From contig NZ_CP141799.1 in assembly GCF_035621475.1 (NCBI RefSeq), positions 3,584,501-3,648,500 on the forward strand: a stretch of DNA of 64,000 nt, in the 5' to 3' direction. Below, in pieces: positions 17,598-26,260 of the stretch (within the stretch, counting starts at the first letter, position 1; each line of letters opens with the position of its first letter). The DNA comes from Pseudomonas paeninsulae. Lineage in GTDB: Bacteria; Pseudomonadota; Gammaproteobacteria; Pseudomonadales; Pseudomonadaceae. Below the pieces are notes generated by a model. The model ran no database searches, was not told where the DNA came from, and was given only the letters and a program-made list of their open reading frames with translations. The translations under genes were made by a program, and so were the position numbers.

Positions 17598-20264
17598 TTG
17601 AGCCTAGTGAGTACCGAACCCGGACTGGTCCTGAAGGCCACCCCACCGCGCGTGCAGAAGTCAGCCACACCGCGTACCCGGCTGAGCCTGGACTCCGCCG
17701 AACTGGCAGATAAGGCGGTGATCGCCCTGCAGGCGCCAGCGGGATTCGGCAAGACCCAGCTACTGGCCCAGTGGCGCCGCGACTGGCTGGCGCAGGGTGG
17801 GGTGGTGATCTGGCTGACCCTCGACGAGCATGATGATCCCTTGCGCCTCGCCCACGGCCTGGCCGTTGCCAAGTCGGTCGGCAGCGGTCGACCGGTGATG
17901 CCCCAGAGCGGCACCACCCTGCTCGACAAAGGCGCCGGCGACCTCGACGAGCTGACCTGCTGGCTAGCCGAAATCGCTGACTTGGGCGCCGAAACCCTGC
18001 TGATTCTCGATGACGCGCACAGTCTGCCGGAGGAGACGGCGCGCCACTCGCTGACCTACCTGCTGCGTAACACACCCGCCAACCTGCGCGTGGCCATGGC
18101 CTCGCGCGGGCGTATCGCCCTGCCCATGGCCGACCTGCTGGCGCAGGGTTATTTCGGCGTAGTGGGCGTCGAGGACCTGCGCTTCACCCTGGACGAGACC
18201 CTCGCCCTGCTCGCGGCGCGCTTCGGCCAGCGTCTGGACCTGGACGACTGCGCGCATCTGCACGAAATCACCGAGGGCTGGCCGCTAGGCCTGCAACTGG
18301 CGATCTCGGCGTTCGAGCGCAGCAGCGATCTGCACAACGCCATCCGCGGCCTGGCCGTCAGCAATGGCAATCGGCAGAACTTCTTCGTCGACTCGCTGCT
18401 GTCCCGCCTCTCGAAGCAGCAAACCGACTTTCTCACGCGCATTTCGCTATTCGAGATGGTCCATCCGCAACTGTGCGTCGTCCTGCTCGCGGATGAACGC
18501 GCCGCTGCCTGGCTGCAAGAGCTGCTCAGCAGCACGCCGATCCTGATCGAAGGCGTGGAAAGCGATTGGCTGCGCATCCACCCACTGGCGCAGGAGTTGC
18601 TCCGCAGCCGTTTCGCCGCGCTGCCCGACGCAGAGCGCCAACTGTTGCACCAGCGCGCCGCCGAATGGCTCGCCGGCAGCGGCCTCACAGAGGCCGCTGC
18701 GCGCCAGGCACTGCTGGCCGGACAGACCAAGCAAGCCTATGCGTTGGCCGAGAACTGCCTGTACGAGCTCATGCTACACGGCCATTTTACCCGGACGCTG
18801 GAATGGATTGAGCAACTGCCCAGCCGCGAAGTCGAGCGGCGTCCGCGTCTGCGCCTAGCGGCGGCCTGGTCGCTGGCCATGAGCGGGCACCAGACGCAAG
18901 CCATGCAGATGATCGAGCAGGTCAGCAAGGATCCGAACGCCAGCGAAGAAGAGCAGTGCGAGGCAGTGGCAATTCTCTCGACCGCCGCCTTCTTCGCCGA
19001 CCGCCCCGATCAGTCGCTGCTGCTCATCGAACCCTGGCTAGACAAGACTCCCGCCTTTTCCATCAAGCTGCAGGCCATCCTGAGCAACCTCAGGATTCGC
19101 CTGGCCCTGGCGTCTGGACAGACCGAGCGCGCGCGCCATTATTGTCAGCATGCGCCACGCTATGAATGGAGCTCTGGTATGGATGCCGTCCGCGGCCACC
19201 GCGACTGGCACTTCGGCCTGTCCTATTTCTGGGAGGGCCAGATGCTTAGCGCCGAGCGGGCGTTGCGCGCCAGCCTGAGCCAGGCCGACGAGGATATCGG
19301 CCGGCGCAGCGGCATCGCCGTGCTGATGGCGACGACATTAGCCAACGTGCTGCTCGAACGCGACGCCCAGACCGAGGCCAGCACCGTACTCGCTAATCGC
19401 ATGGACGTGCTGGCCCGCCTGGCCGCTCCCGAGGCGATCGTGCAGGGCTATGTCACCGCGGCCCGCCTGGCGGCCCTGCAGGGACAGACCCACCGCGCCC
19501 ACGACCTGCTCGATGAACTGTTCGCCATCGGCGAGACCCGGCAGATGCCGCGCCTGTGCATCACCGCGCTGGCCGAACAGCTTCGCCAGCATGCCCTGCG
19601 CGGCCACAGCGAAACCTGCCAGGCCCTGTGGCAGCGCCTCGACCAACTGCTGCCCGACTTCGTCCGCGAATCACGCGGCCTGCTTGGCCCCGAACTCGCC
19701 CTGTGCGCGCAGCTCGGGCATGTCTACGCCTGCGTCTCCAGCCACGACTGGAGCGGCGTTCTGGCGCTGCTGGAACAGGCCGCACCACTGGCCGAGCGCC
19801 TGCGGCGTGGGCGCGAAAGCGTACAAATACTCCTGCTCCAGGCACTGGCCCGCCAGCGCCTCGGCGAAGACGGTCTGCCGGCCCTGCGCGAAGCCGTCAG
19901 TCTGGCCGAGGAATACGGCCTGCTGCGGATCCTCGCCGACACCCACCCAGATCTGCCTGCCTGGGCAGCCCAGCTACAGAGCAATGCCCCAGCTGCCGCC
20001 GTGCAGCCACCCGTCGCTGCGCCCGGCCCGCCGCGCAAGCACTTGACGGTAAGCGTCTCGCCGAGCCGGATGCTCACCCCCAAGGAGCGCGAGGTCCTGC
20101 AGTTGCTCGCGCGCAACTTGTCGAACAAGCAGATCGCCCTGGCCCTCGAGGTCGGCGAAGAAACCGTGAAATGGCACATGAAGAACCTGTTCGGTAAGTT
20201 CCAGGCCGGCACCCGCAAGCATGTGATCGATCGCGCCTACCTGCTGGGCATCCTACAGCCCTAG
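17598..20264 (+). CDS. MalT-type LuxR family transcriptional activator (LAL/STAND)
   Basis: The 888-residue protein starts at TTG 17598 or GTG 17607; neither is decisive. Near residue 50 is a Walker A (APAGFGKTQLLAQW) and near 135 a Walker B (LLILDDAHSL), defining a signalling ATPase. A long helical TPR-like sensor region follows, and a LuxR helix-turn-helix occupies the last 65 residues (LTPKEREVLQLLARNLSNKQ then GEETVKWHMKNLFGKF). Such proteins activate catabolic operons when they bind an inducer and ATP. It lies between the divergent acyl-CoA ligase block and the thiolase/envelope genes and is flanked by C/G palindromes that may be its sites. Confidence 0.92.
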   Translation: MSLVSTEPGLVLKATPPRVQKSATPRTRLSLDSAELADKAVIALQAPAGFGKTQLLAQWRRDWLAQGGVVIWLTLDEHDDPLRLAHGLAVAKSVGSGRPVMPQSGTTLLDKGAGDLDELTCWLAEIADLGAETLLILDDAHSLPEETARHSLTYLLRNTPANLRVAMASRGRIALPMADLLAQGYFGVVGVEDLRFTLDETLALLAARFGQRLDLDDCAHLHEITEGWPLGLQLAISAFERSSDLHNAIRGLAVSNGNRQNFFVDSLLSRLSKQQTDFLTRISLFEMVHPQLCVVLLADERAAAWLQELLSSTPILIEGVESDWLRIHPLAQELLRSRFAALPDAERQLLHQRAAEWLAGSGLTEAAARQALLAGQTKQAYALAENCLYELMLHGHFTRTLEWIEQLPSREVERRPRLRLAAAWSLAMSGHQTQAMQMIEQVSKDPNASEEEQCEAVAILSTAAFFADRPDQSLLLIEPWLDKTPAFSIKLQAILSNLRIRLALASGQTERARHYCQHAPRYEWSSGMDAVRGHRDWHFGLSYFWEGQMLSAERALRASLSQADEDIGRRSGIAVLMATTLANVLLERDAQTEASTVLANRMDVLARLAAPEAIVQGYVTAARLAALQGQTHRAHDLLDELFAIGETRQMPRLCITALAEQLRQHALRGHSETCQALWQRLDQLLPDFVRESRGLLGPELALCAQLGHVYACVSSHDWSGVLALLEQAAPLAERLRRGRESVQILLLQALARQRLGEDGLPALREAVSLAEEYGLLRILADTHPDLPAWAAQLQSNAPAAAVQPPVAAPGPPRKHLTVSVSPSRMLTPKEREVLQLLARNLSNKQIALALEVGEETVKWHMKNLFGKFQAGTRKHVIDRAYLLGILQP

Positions 20265-20303
20265 CCTACTACTAAGCCCCCTCCCCCCTAGTCGTTAGCA
20301 CAG

Positions 20304-20323
20304 CCCCCCTATCAATGGGGGGG
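20304..20323. promoter_or_regulatory. C6-N7-G7 palindrome upstream of thiolase
   Basis: Six C, TATCAAT, then seven G, about 127 bases before the thiolase start and 40 bases after the regulator stop. It matches the palindromes at 3238 and 17379 except for a spacer longer by two bases. Candidate activator site. Confidence 0.4.
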
Positions 20324-20401
20324 CCAAAGTAGCGCGCCGGGAATAGTCTCGAGCCCATGAAGAGCCGTCAGCAGGCCTGTCGACGGCTCGTGGTGAATCC
20401 C

Positions 20402-20427
20402 GCGCGACGCCTATTGCGGCGTCGCGC
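20402..20427 (+). promoter_or_regulatory. Perfect 10-bp hairpin in thiolase leader
   Basis: GCGCGACGCC and its exact complement GGCGTCGCGC flank a six-base loop, ending 22 bases before the thiolase ATG. No T-run follows, so it is not a classic terminator. It could modulate translation or bind a protein. Confidence 0.45.
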
Positions 20428-20449
20428 TACCGGCCTCGGGACAGAGACG

Positions 20450-21613
20450 ATGACGCACAAGGTACTGATCGCAGGCGTTGGCATGACCCCGTTCACCGCC
20501 TTGGGCAGTGGCAATGCCGCTGAACTAACCAAGTCAGCGGTGAGCCTAGCCTTGGCCGATACGGGTCTCGATCTCGATCTGATCGACCAGACCTTCTTCG
20601 CCAGCGTGCACTCCGGCTCGGGCATCGGCGAGCGATTGATGGCGCCTCTCGGGCTGACCGGGATAAGCCTGATCAATGTTCGTGATGGCTGCGTCTCAGG
20701 GCATAGCGCCTTTCACCTGGCGCGCCAGAGCCTACTCTCGGGCGAGACTGAGTGCGTGCTGGTGGTGGGCTGTGAAGCCATGCCGGCAGGCATTTCCAGC
20801 CGGGCCTTCTTCGATCTGGGCGAGCGCGCTGGCAAGCCGCAAGACCTTACCGTCGAGAACCACAAAGCACTCGAGCAGCTGGAGCGACGCCAACATCCGG
20901 CGGAGCTGTTCGCTGCCCAGAGCAGCCATCTGCTCACCGGCCTAGGGGTCTCGGAGGCCACCTTTGAACAGGTTTTGATGGGTGCCAGAACCCAGGCACG
21001 CCACAACCCCTATGCCCTGTTCAACCACCTGGACGAGGTCGACACCTGGCTTGCACCTTACCTGAGTGCCCCGGCATCTGGTGCCGCCGCCCTGATCCTG
21101 TGTACGCCGACGTTCGTGCGGCGTTACGGACTACGTGCCGATATCGCCTGCCTGGTCAGCCTACAGGGTGGCGATACCGATGCCGATCAGGAGTCGCACA
21201 GCGCGCTCGACGCGCTGGGCCGCGCCGCTACCCGGCGCCTGTCGACTCGAGCTTACGAGCTGGCCAGTCTCGGCCCTGAAGATATAGACCTGGTTGAGCT
21301 GCATGACCAAAGCGTCGGCGACTACCTGATCAACAGTTCCGCGCTGGGCTTCTGCCGTGAGGATCAGCTCGCCGCCTTTGCTCAGGGCCGCCATAACGGT
21401 GCCGACGGTGGCGTGGCGGTTTGCCCATCCGGCGGATTGCTCGGCCGTGGTCATGCACCGGGCGCCACCGGCATCGCCCAGTTGGTCGAGTTGGTCTGGC
21501 AACTGCGTGGCGTGGCGGGCTCCCGCCAGCTGACCAGAGCCAGAACCGCACTGCAGCACGGCACCGCCCTCGGTCGCGCGGTATCTCTCAACATATTGCA
21601 ACGGATGTCCTAG
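20450..21613 (+). CDS. Thiolase / lipid-transfer-type acetyl-CoA acyltransferase
   Basis: The ATG at 20450 gives 387 residues starting MTHKVLIAGVGMTPF. The acyl-binding Cys lies in RDGCVSGHSAFHLARQSLL, a helix-capping position equivalent to the thiolase CxSG. A His lies in VELHDQSVGDY, and the C-terminus has CPSGGLLGRGHAPGATG with the second catalytic His region. The pattern resembles SCP-x/lipid-transfer thiolases used for sterol side chains more than the FadA type. It would cleave a 3-ketoacyl-CoA in the cytoplasm. It is the first gene of the plus-strand unit that continues with the DUF1302 to MMPL envelope genes. Confidence 0.87.
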   Translation: MTHKVLIAGVGMTPFTALGSGNAAELTKSAVSLALADTGLDLDLIDQTFFASVHSGSGIGERLMAPLGLTGISLINVRDGCVSGHSAFHLARQSLLSGETECVLVVGCEAMPAGISSRAFFDLGERAGKPQDLTVENHKALEQLERRQHPAELFAAQSSHLLTGLGVSEATFEQVLMGARTQARHNPYALFNHLDEVDTWLAPYLSAPASGAAALILCTPTFVRRYGLRADIACLVSLQGGDTDADQESHSALDALGRAATRRLSTRAYELASLGPEDIDLVELHDQSVGDYLINSSALGFCREDQLAAFAQGRHNGADGGVAVCPSGGLLGRGHAPGATGIAQLVELVWQLRGVAGSRQLTRARTALQHGTALGRAVSLNILQRMS

Positions 21614-21690
21614 TAGCGGTCGCATGCGGCCCGAAATGTCAGCCATAAACCAACAAAAAAACAAAACAAAACAAAAAGGTGCATCAGCCC

Positions 21691-23664
21691 ATGAAGAGCA
21701 ACAACAGCCACCTCAACCTGCGGCGGAGCCTGCTCGCCTCGGCCGTTCTGGCAGCATGCATGCCAGCTGCCCAAGCCTTCGAAATCGATACTGGCAGTGA
21801 CGACTGGGCCGTGCGCTTTGACAACACGCTCAAGCTGAATTACGCGCAGCGCGTGGAAAGCCCGAACTCGAAGCTGGCCAATACCTTCAACAGCAACGAC
21901 GGTAACCGTAACTTCTCATCCGGCAGCGCGGTGTCCGAGCGCATCGACGTGCTGACCGAACTGGATGTGGTCTTCAAAGAGCAGATGGGCTTCCGGATCA
22001 GCGCTAACTCCTGGTACGACCATGCCTATGGCGACATCGGCGCACAGAACGATTCGCCCAACCGCATCGAGAATGGCGCGCCAACCTCCAGCGGCCTGAG
22101 CGGCTATGGCGAGCGTTACTACAACGGTCCTTCTTCCGAAATTCTCGATGCCTTCGTCTTCGGCAGCATCGAGGTCGGTGACGGTTCCATGCTCAGCTCC
22201 AAGCTGGGCAAAACCACCAGCTACTGGGGTGAAACCGTGTTTGCTGTCGCTCACGGCATCGCCTACGGCCAGGCTGGCATCGATGTGTCCAAGCAGCTGG
22301 CAGTTCCGGGCACCGAGGCCAAGGAACTGTTTATCCCGCGCGAACAGCTCCTGGTGAACTTCAACCTCAACGAAGAATGGAACTTCTCCGGCCAATACTT
22401 CTTCGGCTGGGATGAGGCACGCCTGCCGGAAGCCGGCACCTACCTAGGCTTCAACGATGGCATCCAGCATGGCGGGCATAATCTGTCGCTGATTGCGCAG
22501 CCTAACCCATTGTTCGGTGCCTCTGGATTTACCCCCTTGCAGCAAGTCTTGCCCAACACATTCTTGGGCGCAGATATCCCCGGAGCGGTGAGCGCTGACT
22601 ACCTGAGAGTCTACAACGGACGTACCTATACCCCGGATGACAGGGGCGACTTCGGCCTGAGCGCGAAGTGGGCGCCTCTGTGGCTGGACGGTAGCCTCGG
22701 CTTCTACTACCGCAAGGCCTCAGACGTTCTGCCGAACTTGGTGATTACTCCGAACACGGCTCAGACCCTAGTTGCCACTGACCTTTGTGGTGCAGCGCTA
22801 GGCGGAGGCTGCGCCAGTGGTCTTGGGCTCACGCCGAGCCAGATCAATGCCGCGCTGCCTGATGCCGTACCGCTGCCCAGCGCTGCGCTCACCGGTAACG
22901 CCGGCACCTACAACCAGTTCTACGCCGATGACATCGATATCTTCGGTATCAGCCTGTCGAAAAGCCTGGGAGGCGTGTCAGTCGGCGTGGATCTGAACTA
23001 TCGCGAGAACATGCCCCTCAACAGCGTGGCTGCCACCGTCTCTCCGGGAGCCGCAGCCTTGGGCATGCCCGGCTTCATCGCCAGCTTCAATGGTGACAGC
23101 GACGATGCAGTCGCCAAGGGCAAGACCCTGCACCTGGTGGTCAACGGCCTTGCCGCCTTCGGCGATACCGCGTTGTGGGACAGCTCCACCGTGCTCGGCG
23201 AACTGGCCTACAGTCGCTGGCTGAGCGTGGACAAGAACGAGCACCTGTTCAAGGGCGAAGACTGGTACCGCGGCGTCGACAAGGTGAGCAAGAACAACTA
23301 CGTGCTGGGTGTCAACTTCACCCCGACCTGGTACCAGGTGCTGCCGGGCATGGACATGTACCTGCCCCTCAGCTACAGCGTCGGCCTCAGCGGCAATTCC
23401 GCAGTGCAAACAGGTGGCAACGAAGGCGCCGGTAGCTACTCGGTGGGCATTGCCGCTGACCTGTACGCGAAATACCGCTTCGACCTCAAGTACGTGGATA
23501 ACTTCGGTCCCTTCGATACCTGTGAGACCGGAACCGACGGGGCAGCGCCTGGCGCAGCCAGCAACTATGCCTGCGTAAAAGGCCAAGCCACTGCCTTCAA
23601 CAGTCCTGCGGCGCAGCTGAAAGACCGCGGCATGGTCACCTTCACCTTCAAGACAACCTTCTGA
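21691..23664 (+). CDS. DUF1302 family outer-membrane protein
   Basis: The start at 21691 follows AAAAGG; a GTG four codons upstream lacks a ribosome site. The 657-residue product has a signal peptide cut near AAQAF and many alternating strands ending in the outer-membrane pattern MVTFTFKTTF with terminal Phe. It belongs to DUF1302, large beta-barrel-like proteins that nearly always accompany DUF1329 and MMPL genes in hydrophobic-compound catabolic clusters. A role as a porin or receptor for the substrate is likely by context. The leader contains an A-rich stretch at about 21650-21676. Confidence 0.9.
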   Translation: MKSNNSHLNLRRSLLASAVLAACMPAAQAFEIDTGSDDWAVRFDNTLKLNYAQRVESPNSKLANTFNSNDGNRNFSSGSAVSERIDVLTELDVVFKEQMGFRISANSWYDHAYGDIGAQNDSPNRIENGAPTSSGLSGYGERYYNGPSSEILDAFVFGSIEVGDGSMLSSKLGKTTSYWGETVFAVAHGIAYGQAGIDVSKQLAVPGTEAKELFIPREQLLVNFNLNEEWNFSGQYFFGWDEARLPEAGTYLGFNDGIQHGGHNLSLIAQPNPLFGASGFTPLQQVLPNTFLGADIPGAVSADYLRVYNGRTYTPDDRGDFGLSAKWAPLWLDGSLGFYYRKASDVLPNLVITPNTAQTLVATDLCGAALGGGCASGLGLTPSQINAALPDAVPLPSAALTGNAGTYNQFYADDIDIFGISLSKSLGGVSVGVDLNYRENMPLNSVAATVSPGAAALGMPGFIASFNGDSDDAVAKGKTLHLVVNGLAAFGDTALWDSSTVLGELAYSRWLSVDKNEHLFKGEDWYRGVDKVSKNNYVLGVNFTPTWYQVLPGMDMYLPLSYSVGLSGNSAVQTGGNEGAGSYSVGIAADLYAKYRFDLKYVDNFGPFDTCETGTDGAAPGAASNYACVKGQATAFNSPAAQLKDRGMVTFTFKTTF

Positions 23665-23701
23665 TCTACGCATTGCGTCAGACGCAAGCAGGAGAACACA
23701 G

Positions 23702-25060
23702 ATGAAATTGATGCACACTCTGCTGGCCACCTCTCTGGCCATCGCCATCGCCGGTCAGGCCCAAGCGGCCGTATCCGCGACCGAAGCCTCCAAGCTCGGC
23801 ACCGAACTGACCCTTCTCGGCGCCGAGATGGCCGGCAACGCCGACGGCTCCATCCCCGCCTACGCAGGCGGCCTGACAGCCGCGCCAGCTGGTTTCAAGA
23901 CTGGCGACACCAAGCGCCCCGACCCGTTCGCCGACGACCAGCCTGTGCAAGTCATCGACGGCAAGAATGCTGATCAGTACCAAGGCATGTTGACGGCTAC
24001 CACTGTCGAACTGCTCAAGCGCTTCCCCAGCTATCGCCTGGACGTCTATCCGACCCACCGCAGCGTAGTGTTACCGCAAGCCGTGCTGAACAACACGCTG
24101 AAGAACGCCACCGACGCCAAGTCAATCGAAGGCGGTCAGGCCATCGAAAATGCTCTGCCAGGCGCTCCCTTCCCGATTCCACAATCGGGCGCCGAGGCCA
24201 TGTGGAACCACCTATTGCGCTACCAGGGGGTCAACGTCGAGGCCAAGTACGACTCCTGGAACGTCGACTCCGCTGGCGTACCGACCCTGGCTACAACCGG
24301 TATGGCCTATATCAACTACGCGTCCTACAACGACGTCACCAAGCTGGTTCAGGGCCAGGACACCTTCTACCAGATCAAGCTGTTGTACACCGAGCCGGCA
24401 CGTCGCGCTGGCGAGGCGATCCTGGTGCGCGACGCAGCCAACCCGCTGGTACAAGCGCGTCGTGCCTGGCAGTACCTACCCGGCGTTCGTCGAGTGAAAC
24501 TGGCGCCGAGCCTGGCCTACGACACCCCCAACCCAGGTTCAGCCGGTGCCGCCACCTATGACGACGCCTTCGTTTTCCTCGGCGCACTGGATCGCTACGA
24601 GTGGAAGCTGGTGGGCAAGCAGGAAATGTATGTGCCGTACAACACCTACAAGCTCACCTACCTATCGGACCCCCAGGCACTGACCACTCCGAACTATCTA
24701 AATCCGGACTTAGTCCGCTGGGAAAAACACCGCGTATGGGTCGTCGAAGCCACCCTCAAGGAAGGCTACCGCCATATCTACCACAAGCGCCGCTTCTACC
24801 TGGACGAGGACAGCTGGGTCGCTCTGGCCTCCGATCAGTATGACGCCCGTGGTCAGCTCTACCGTGGCTCCTTCGCCTTCCTCAGCCAGAGCTACGACCA
24901 GCAGGTGCCGGATGCCACTCCGCACATGATCTACGACTTGGTTGGCGGCAGTTACAACATCACCGGTCTGGTCGGTCCGTACGGTGGCATCAAGTACAGC
25001 CAACCGCTTTCCAAGAGCCAATGGTCGCCCGAATCGCTGGCCGGCACCGGCATCCGCTAG
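23702..25060 (+). CDS. DUF1329 family periplasmic protein
   Basis: The 452-residue product has a signal peptide (LLATSLAIAIAGQAQA) and the DUF1329 layout: an early SKLGTELTLLGAEMAGN segment followed by DGSIPAYAGG, and a C-terminal LolA/LppX-like half with YHKRRFYLDEDSW. The fold suggests a lipid-binding carrier across the periplasm. It is 37 bases downstream of the DUF1302 gene and is a constant partner of it. It probably hands the hydrophobic substrate between the outer-membrane protein and the MMPL transporter. Confidence 0.92.
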   Translation: MKLMHTLLATSLAIAIAGQAQAAVSATEASKLGTELTLLGAEMAGNADGSIPAYAGGLTAAPAGFKTGDTKRPDPFADDQPVQVIDGKNADQYQGMLTATTVELLKRFPSYRLDVYPTHRSVVLPQAVLNNTLKNATDAKSIEGGQAIENALPGAPFPIPQSGAEAMWNHLLRYQGVNVEAKYDSWNVDSAGVPTLATTGMAYINYASYNDVTKLVQGQDTFYQIKLLYTEPARRAGEAILVRDAANPLVQARRAWQYLPGVRRVKLAPSLAYDTPNPGSAGAATYDDAFVFLGALDRYEWKLVGKQEMYVPYNTYKLTYLSDPQALTTPNYLNPDLVRWEKHRVWVVEATLKEGYRHIYHKRRFYLDEDSWVALASDQYDARGQLYRGSFAFLSQSYDQQVPDATPHMIYDLVGGSYNITGLVGPYGGIKYSQPLSKSQWSPESLAGTGIR

Positions 25061-25156
25061 GTTTCAAGCTGCTCCGCCTGCCCGTCCGACGCCGGGCAGA
25101 CTTTGCGCCGGACTGCAACCTATGCACTCCGGCGATTTTTTCCAAGAGGACGCTGT

Positions 25157-26230
25157 ATGTGTTCTTTCAAGAAGTGCGTGCTGCTAGCGCTGTACGCAAC
25201 ACTGGCACTGTTGCAGGGTGTCGCTCAGGCAGCCAGCTACGTTGACGTGCTGGAACTGCCCGCCCAGCCAAGTACCCTGGCGCAGCACAGTCCCTTGCTG
25301 GACGTCACCCGTGCGGGTGAGCGTCTGGTAACCGTTGGCCAACGTGGCCACATCCTCTATTCCGACGATGCCGGCGAGCATTGGCAGCAGGCCGCCGTGC
25401 CGGTCAGCTCCGATCTGAATGCCGTGCATTTCCCCACTACCGAGCAAGGCTGGGCGGTGGGCAACGATGGCGTGATCCTGCACAGCCGCGATGCTGGCGC
25501 CACCTGGACCAAGCAGCTGGACGGCCGCGAGATCGGCGCCCTGCTGGTCAAGCATTACGGCGCGCTGGCCAGTGCGGAACCGGCCAATGAGCAGTGGCCG
25601 CTGTTCGCAGCAGAGGGCCGGCGACTGCTCGATGAGGGGCCCGACAAGCCGTTCCTCGACGTCTGGTTCGCCGATGACCAACTCGGTTACGTGGTCGGTG
25701 TGTTCAACCTGATCCTGGCTACCCGCGACGGCGGCCAGAGCTGGACGCCGCTGCAGGATCGCACCGACAACCCGCAGGGCTTTCACCTCAACGCCATCGC
25801 CTCGACCGGCGATGCACTGTACATCGTCGGCGAACATGGCCTGCTGCTCAGGTGGGATGACCTCCTCGAACGCTTTACGTCCGTGCCGACGCCTTACCAG
25901 GGCAGCTTCTTCGGCCTGATTGGCGCCCCTGGCGAGCTGCTCGTCTATGGTCTGCGCGGCCATGTGTTCCGCAGCGCCGATGCGGGCGCCAACTGGACTG
26001 CGCTGGATACCGGTCTGCAAGTCAGCGTCACCGCCGCCACCCTCGACGCGACCGGCGAGTACCGTCTGTTCACCCAGGCCGGGCACATGCTGCTCGGCGA
26101 AGAGGGCAGCATGCACCTGCAAATGGTGCCGCAGCAGAGTCAGTCGCCGGTCGCCGGCGTCAGCCTGGCCGGAGACAGTTCGCTGGTTCTGGTGGGTACC
26201 CGTGGCGTGCGCGTACTGCCCGTCGAATAA
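25157..26230 (+). CDS. YCF48-like beta-propeller periplasmic protein
   Basis: The ATG at 25157 follows AAGAGGA and gives 357 residues with a signal peptide ending near GVAQAAS. Repeats such as GHILYSDDAGEHW, GVILHSRDAGATW, LILATRDGGQSW and GHVFRSADAGANW are BNR/Asp-box propeller blades of the YCF48/photosystem-II-stability type. In such clusters the protein is thought to form part of the MMPL-dependent export or import system. It lies between DUF1329 and MMPL with short spacing. Biochemical function is unknown. Confidence 0.9.
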   Translation: MCSFKKCVLLALYATLALLQGVAQAASYVDVLELPAQPSTLAQHSPLLDVTRAGERLVTVGQRGHILYSDDAGEHWQQAAVPVSSDLNAVHFPTTEQGWAVGNDGVILHSRDAGATWTKQLDGREIGALLVKHYGALASAEPANEQWPLFAAEGRRLLDEGPDKPFLDVWFADDQLGYVVGVFNLILATRDGGQSWTPLQDRTDNPQGFHLNAIASTGDALYIVGEHGLLLRWDDLLERFTSVPTPYQGSFFGLIGAPGELLVYGLRGHVFRSADAGANWTALDTGLQVSVTAATLDATGEYRLFTQAGHMLLGEEGSMHLQMVPQQSQSPVAGVSLAGDSSLVLVGTRGVRVLPVE

Positions 26231-26260
26231 GTAGAAAACTTGAAGAGCGAGTACCCTGAC

